Shown one piece after another: positions 62,586 to 64,000 of a DNA stretch of 64,000 nucleotides. The stretch comes from Lachnospira sp900551945. Lineage in GTDB: Bacteria > Bacillota > Clostridia > Lachnospirales > Lachnospiraceae. The notes below the pieces were generated by a model that worked only from the letters and a program-made list of their open reading frames with translations, was not told the DNA's origin and searched no databases. The DNA is taken from assembly GCA_048380335.1 (NCBI GenBank), contig DBFCCI010000006.1, forward strand, positions 1 to 64,000, in the 5' to 3' direction. Within the stretch, counting starts at the first letter, position 1; every line of letters begins with the position of its first letter. Both the position numbers and the translations under genes were made by a program.

Positions 62586-63389
62586 TTACATCTTGTGAAT
62601 AAAACGTTCTTTAAAACTGCAATGAATACATAGTGGTTCAACGGCAGTTTTTTTGTGCCAACCGTTGATTATTGCTTGACTTCGTTCACTCTCAAGTATA
62701 TCTCTAAGATGTGATGAAAATATGTTACCTAAATTCATTACTCCATTGCCATCAAGACAACAAGGCACAACAGTTCCATCGCTTAATATTGCAATGTGAG
62801 AGCGAAGTCCTTGACAAAAACCACGTTCATTACAGTAGTTATTTGTAAGGTCAGGCCATTCAAATGGTGACTGTACATTAATATACAAGTGTCTTTTTAT
62901 TGTACAATTCTTATTACCGAATAATAAAGGGTCTTTTTTTGTGTTCCACAATCTTAAATTGACTTCTGTATCTGTCCTTTCTGTCAGTACTTCGCAAGAA
63001 TTAAAAACATTTTTAATATATGAGTCCATATCTATACAGTCGTTGTCATCAGCACTGTGAAGTGAAATATTAATCTGATGAACAGGGTATTTTGTTAATA
63101 TATCCAGCTTTTGGGCTACAAGTGTGCCATTAGTTGTAAGATTGACAAGAATATTGTTGTCTTTACATATTTTTAAAATGTCACTTAAGTAAGGCGAAAG
63201 TAGTGGCTCACCTTTAACGTGCAAGTAGATATAATTAGTATATGGCTTTATCTCATTAATTATATGTGAAAATTCTTCAACACTCATAAAATGTGGTGGG
63301 CGAAGTGTTTCTTGACAAAATGAGCATTTCAGATTGCAGGAACTTGTTATTTCTATATATATTCGTTTAAATCGTGCAACACTGCCCAT
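62586..63389 (-). CDS. Radical SAM/SPASM-type protein
   Basis: A 267-residue radical SAM enzyme. The cluster motif is C18-x3-C22-x2-C25 (SCNLKCSFC), then the KGEPLLSP and TTNGTL segments of the barrel. The C-terminal part has CNERGFCQGL, VVPCCLDG and CIHC, cysteines for an auxiliary cluster of SPASM/twitch type. Substrate unknown; no precursor peptide gene was seen nearby. It starts one base after the TSCPD gene stop and lies just before murG, all on the minus strand. Confidence 0.85.
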   Translation of the reverse strand: MGSVARFKRIYIEITSSCNLKCSFCQETLRPPHFMSVEEFSHIINEIKPYTNYIYLHVKGEPLLSPYLSDILKICKDNNILVNLTTNGTLVAQKLDILTKYPVHQINISLHSADDNDCIDMDSYIKNVFNSCEVLTERTDTEVNLRLWNTKKDPLLFGNKNCTIKRHLYINVQSPFEWPDLTNNYCNERGFCQGLRSHIAILSDGTVVPCCLDGNGVMNLGNIFSSHLRDILESERSQAIINGWHKKTAVEPLCIHCSFKERFIHKM

Positions 63390-63390
63390 A

Positions 63391-63642
63391 TTAATTTTGA
63401 TTGCTTTCTTTGTACTGACGTAAAGCCTTTGAAAGCTGGTCAGGGCATGAAGTTGGTCTAAAACCGCACTTTATACCTTCAATTCTTCTTATTGCTTCAT
63501 CAATATCCATGCCTTCGATTAACGCAGCAACGCCTTGAGTATTGCCAGAGCAACCTCCGATGAATTTTACATTTGTTACTTTATTGTCAACTACTTCAAA
63601 ATCAATTCCACTTGAACAGACTCCTGATGTTTTGTATCTCAT
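63391..63642 (-). CDS. TSCPD domain protein
   Basis: 83 residues: MRYKTSGVCSSGIDFEV, GGCSGNTQG and the signature RPTSCPDQL near the C-terminus, typical of the small TSCPD proteins in anaerobes. The same domain occurs at the C-terminus of some B12-dependent ribonucleotide reductases. Four cysteines could hold a metal. AAAGGATTTAAT precedes the ATG. It heads the unit TSCPD, radical SAM, murG. Confidence 0.88.
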   Translation of the reverse strand: MRYKTSGVCSSGIDFEVVDNKVTNVKFIGGCSGNTQGVAALIEGMDIDEAIRRIEGIKCGFRPTSCPDQLSKALRQYKESNQN

Positions 63643-63919
63643 AATTAAATCCTTTCCGCTGTGATAGCATTTTGTTAAAGTTATTTTGTGTGAGCTGATA
63701 TTAATATAACAGTTCGTTTCGTATTATATCATAATAAATATATTGTGTAGAGATGTGAAATATAAAAAATTGTTAAAATCATAATGTTGAGAAAGTATTT
63801 TTGACATAGTATTATAAAATAATATAATAATTTAAGTTTACAACGTATGATTTTTAACATAAATAATAAGTTGTGGTGGGGCTTGAATTTATTAAAAAAT
63901 ATGTAATTAGGGGAATTGT

Positions 63920-64000
63920 ATGCGATTTGCAATATGTGACGATGACAAAAACTTAATAGAAAAACTTAAAGAATGTATAAAACAAGAGTATAACAACATT
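63920..64000 (+). CDS. Response regulator, N-terminal part (cut by window end)
   Basis: An ATG at 63920 with AGGGGAATT before it opens a frame of 27 residues to the window edge: MRFAICDDDKNLIEKL. The ICDDD acidic cluster is that of receiver domains, and MRFAICDDD is typical of LytTR-type (AgrA-like) regulators in Firmicutes. Downstream domains are outside the window, so the output domain is inferred. Confidence 0.75.
   Translation, partial: MRFAICDDDKNLIEKLKECIKQEYNNI

Noticed and set aside
63729..63932. 67-codon minus-strand frame near the window end
   Set aside because: Low-complexity, no ribosome site, and it overlaps the start of the response regulator.

Overview
The window is AT-rich chromosomal DNA from a low-GC, Gram-positive anaerobe, most likely a Lachnospiraceae-type Clostridium relative. 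The evidence is a large SRP RNA with an Alu domain upstream of dnaX, the Fe-S L-serine dehydratase pair sdaAB/sdaAA, reverse rubrerythrin next to a PerR regulator, SpoIID/SpoIIQ-type proteins, strong AGGAGG-type ribosome binding sites, and two chemoreceptors (probably a motile cell). Genus cannot be fixed from the sequence alone.

Layout. 0-9 kb: AI-2E-type permease (-), an HD-GYP protein, adenosine deaminase, and the serine dehydratase operon lying between two nearly identical tRNA-Lys(CTT) genes; then a small acidic protein, a DUF5685 protein and a DnaJ/TPR protein. 9-13.4 kb: a DUF885 lipoprotein peptidase (-) and metG. 13.5-22.1 kb: a complete exosortase-G (XrtG) locus of seven tightly packed genes with its own Firmicu-CTERM substrate. 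22-27 kb: tatD, rsmA, tadA, an acetyltransferase and a low-complexity protein. 27-29 kb: a Type II restriction-modification pair. 29-41.5 kb: SRP RNA, dnaX-ybaB-recR, then JetA/JetB/JetC-like genes (Wadjet/MukBEF-type SMC complex) with no JetD nuclease, followed by a TPR/pseudo-AAA protein. 41.6-50.3 kb: transketolase, iron alcohol dehydrogenase, PlsC, hemolysin III and glycogen phosphorylase. 50.7-60 kb: two chemoreceptors, SpoIID and a SpoIIQ-like protein, and a decayed glycerate-use locus (truncated cdaR, intact garK, internally deleted gntP). 60-64 kb: reverse rubrerythrin diverging from perR with three matching operator boxes, then murG, a radical SAM/SPASM protein, a TSCPD protein and the start of a response regulator.

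Scattered between genes is a family of palindromic elements with GATATCAG ends, in which stem sequences differ between copies while base pairing is kept. One copy sits inside the jetB-jetC interval. Smaller repeat families are also present. No CRISPR array, insertion sequence with transposase, or prophage gene was seen. The strongest leads are the palindromic element family, the JetD-less JetABC cluster within a recombination operon, the XrtG locus with its unassigned membrane partners, a structured leader before glgP, and the isoprenoid-synthase-like motifs in the DUF5685 protein.
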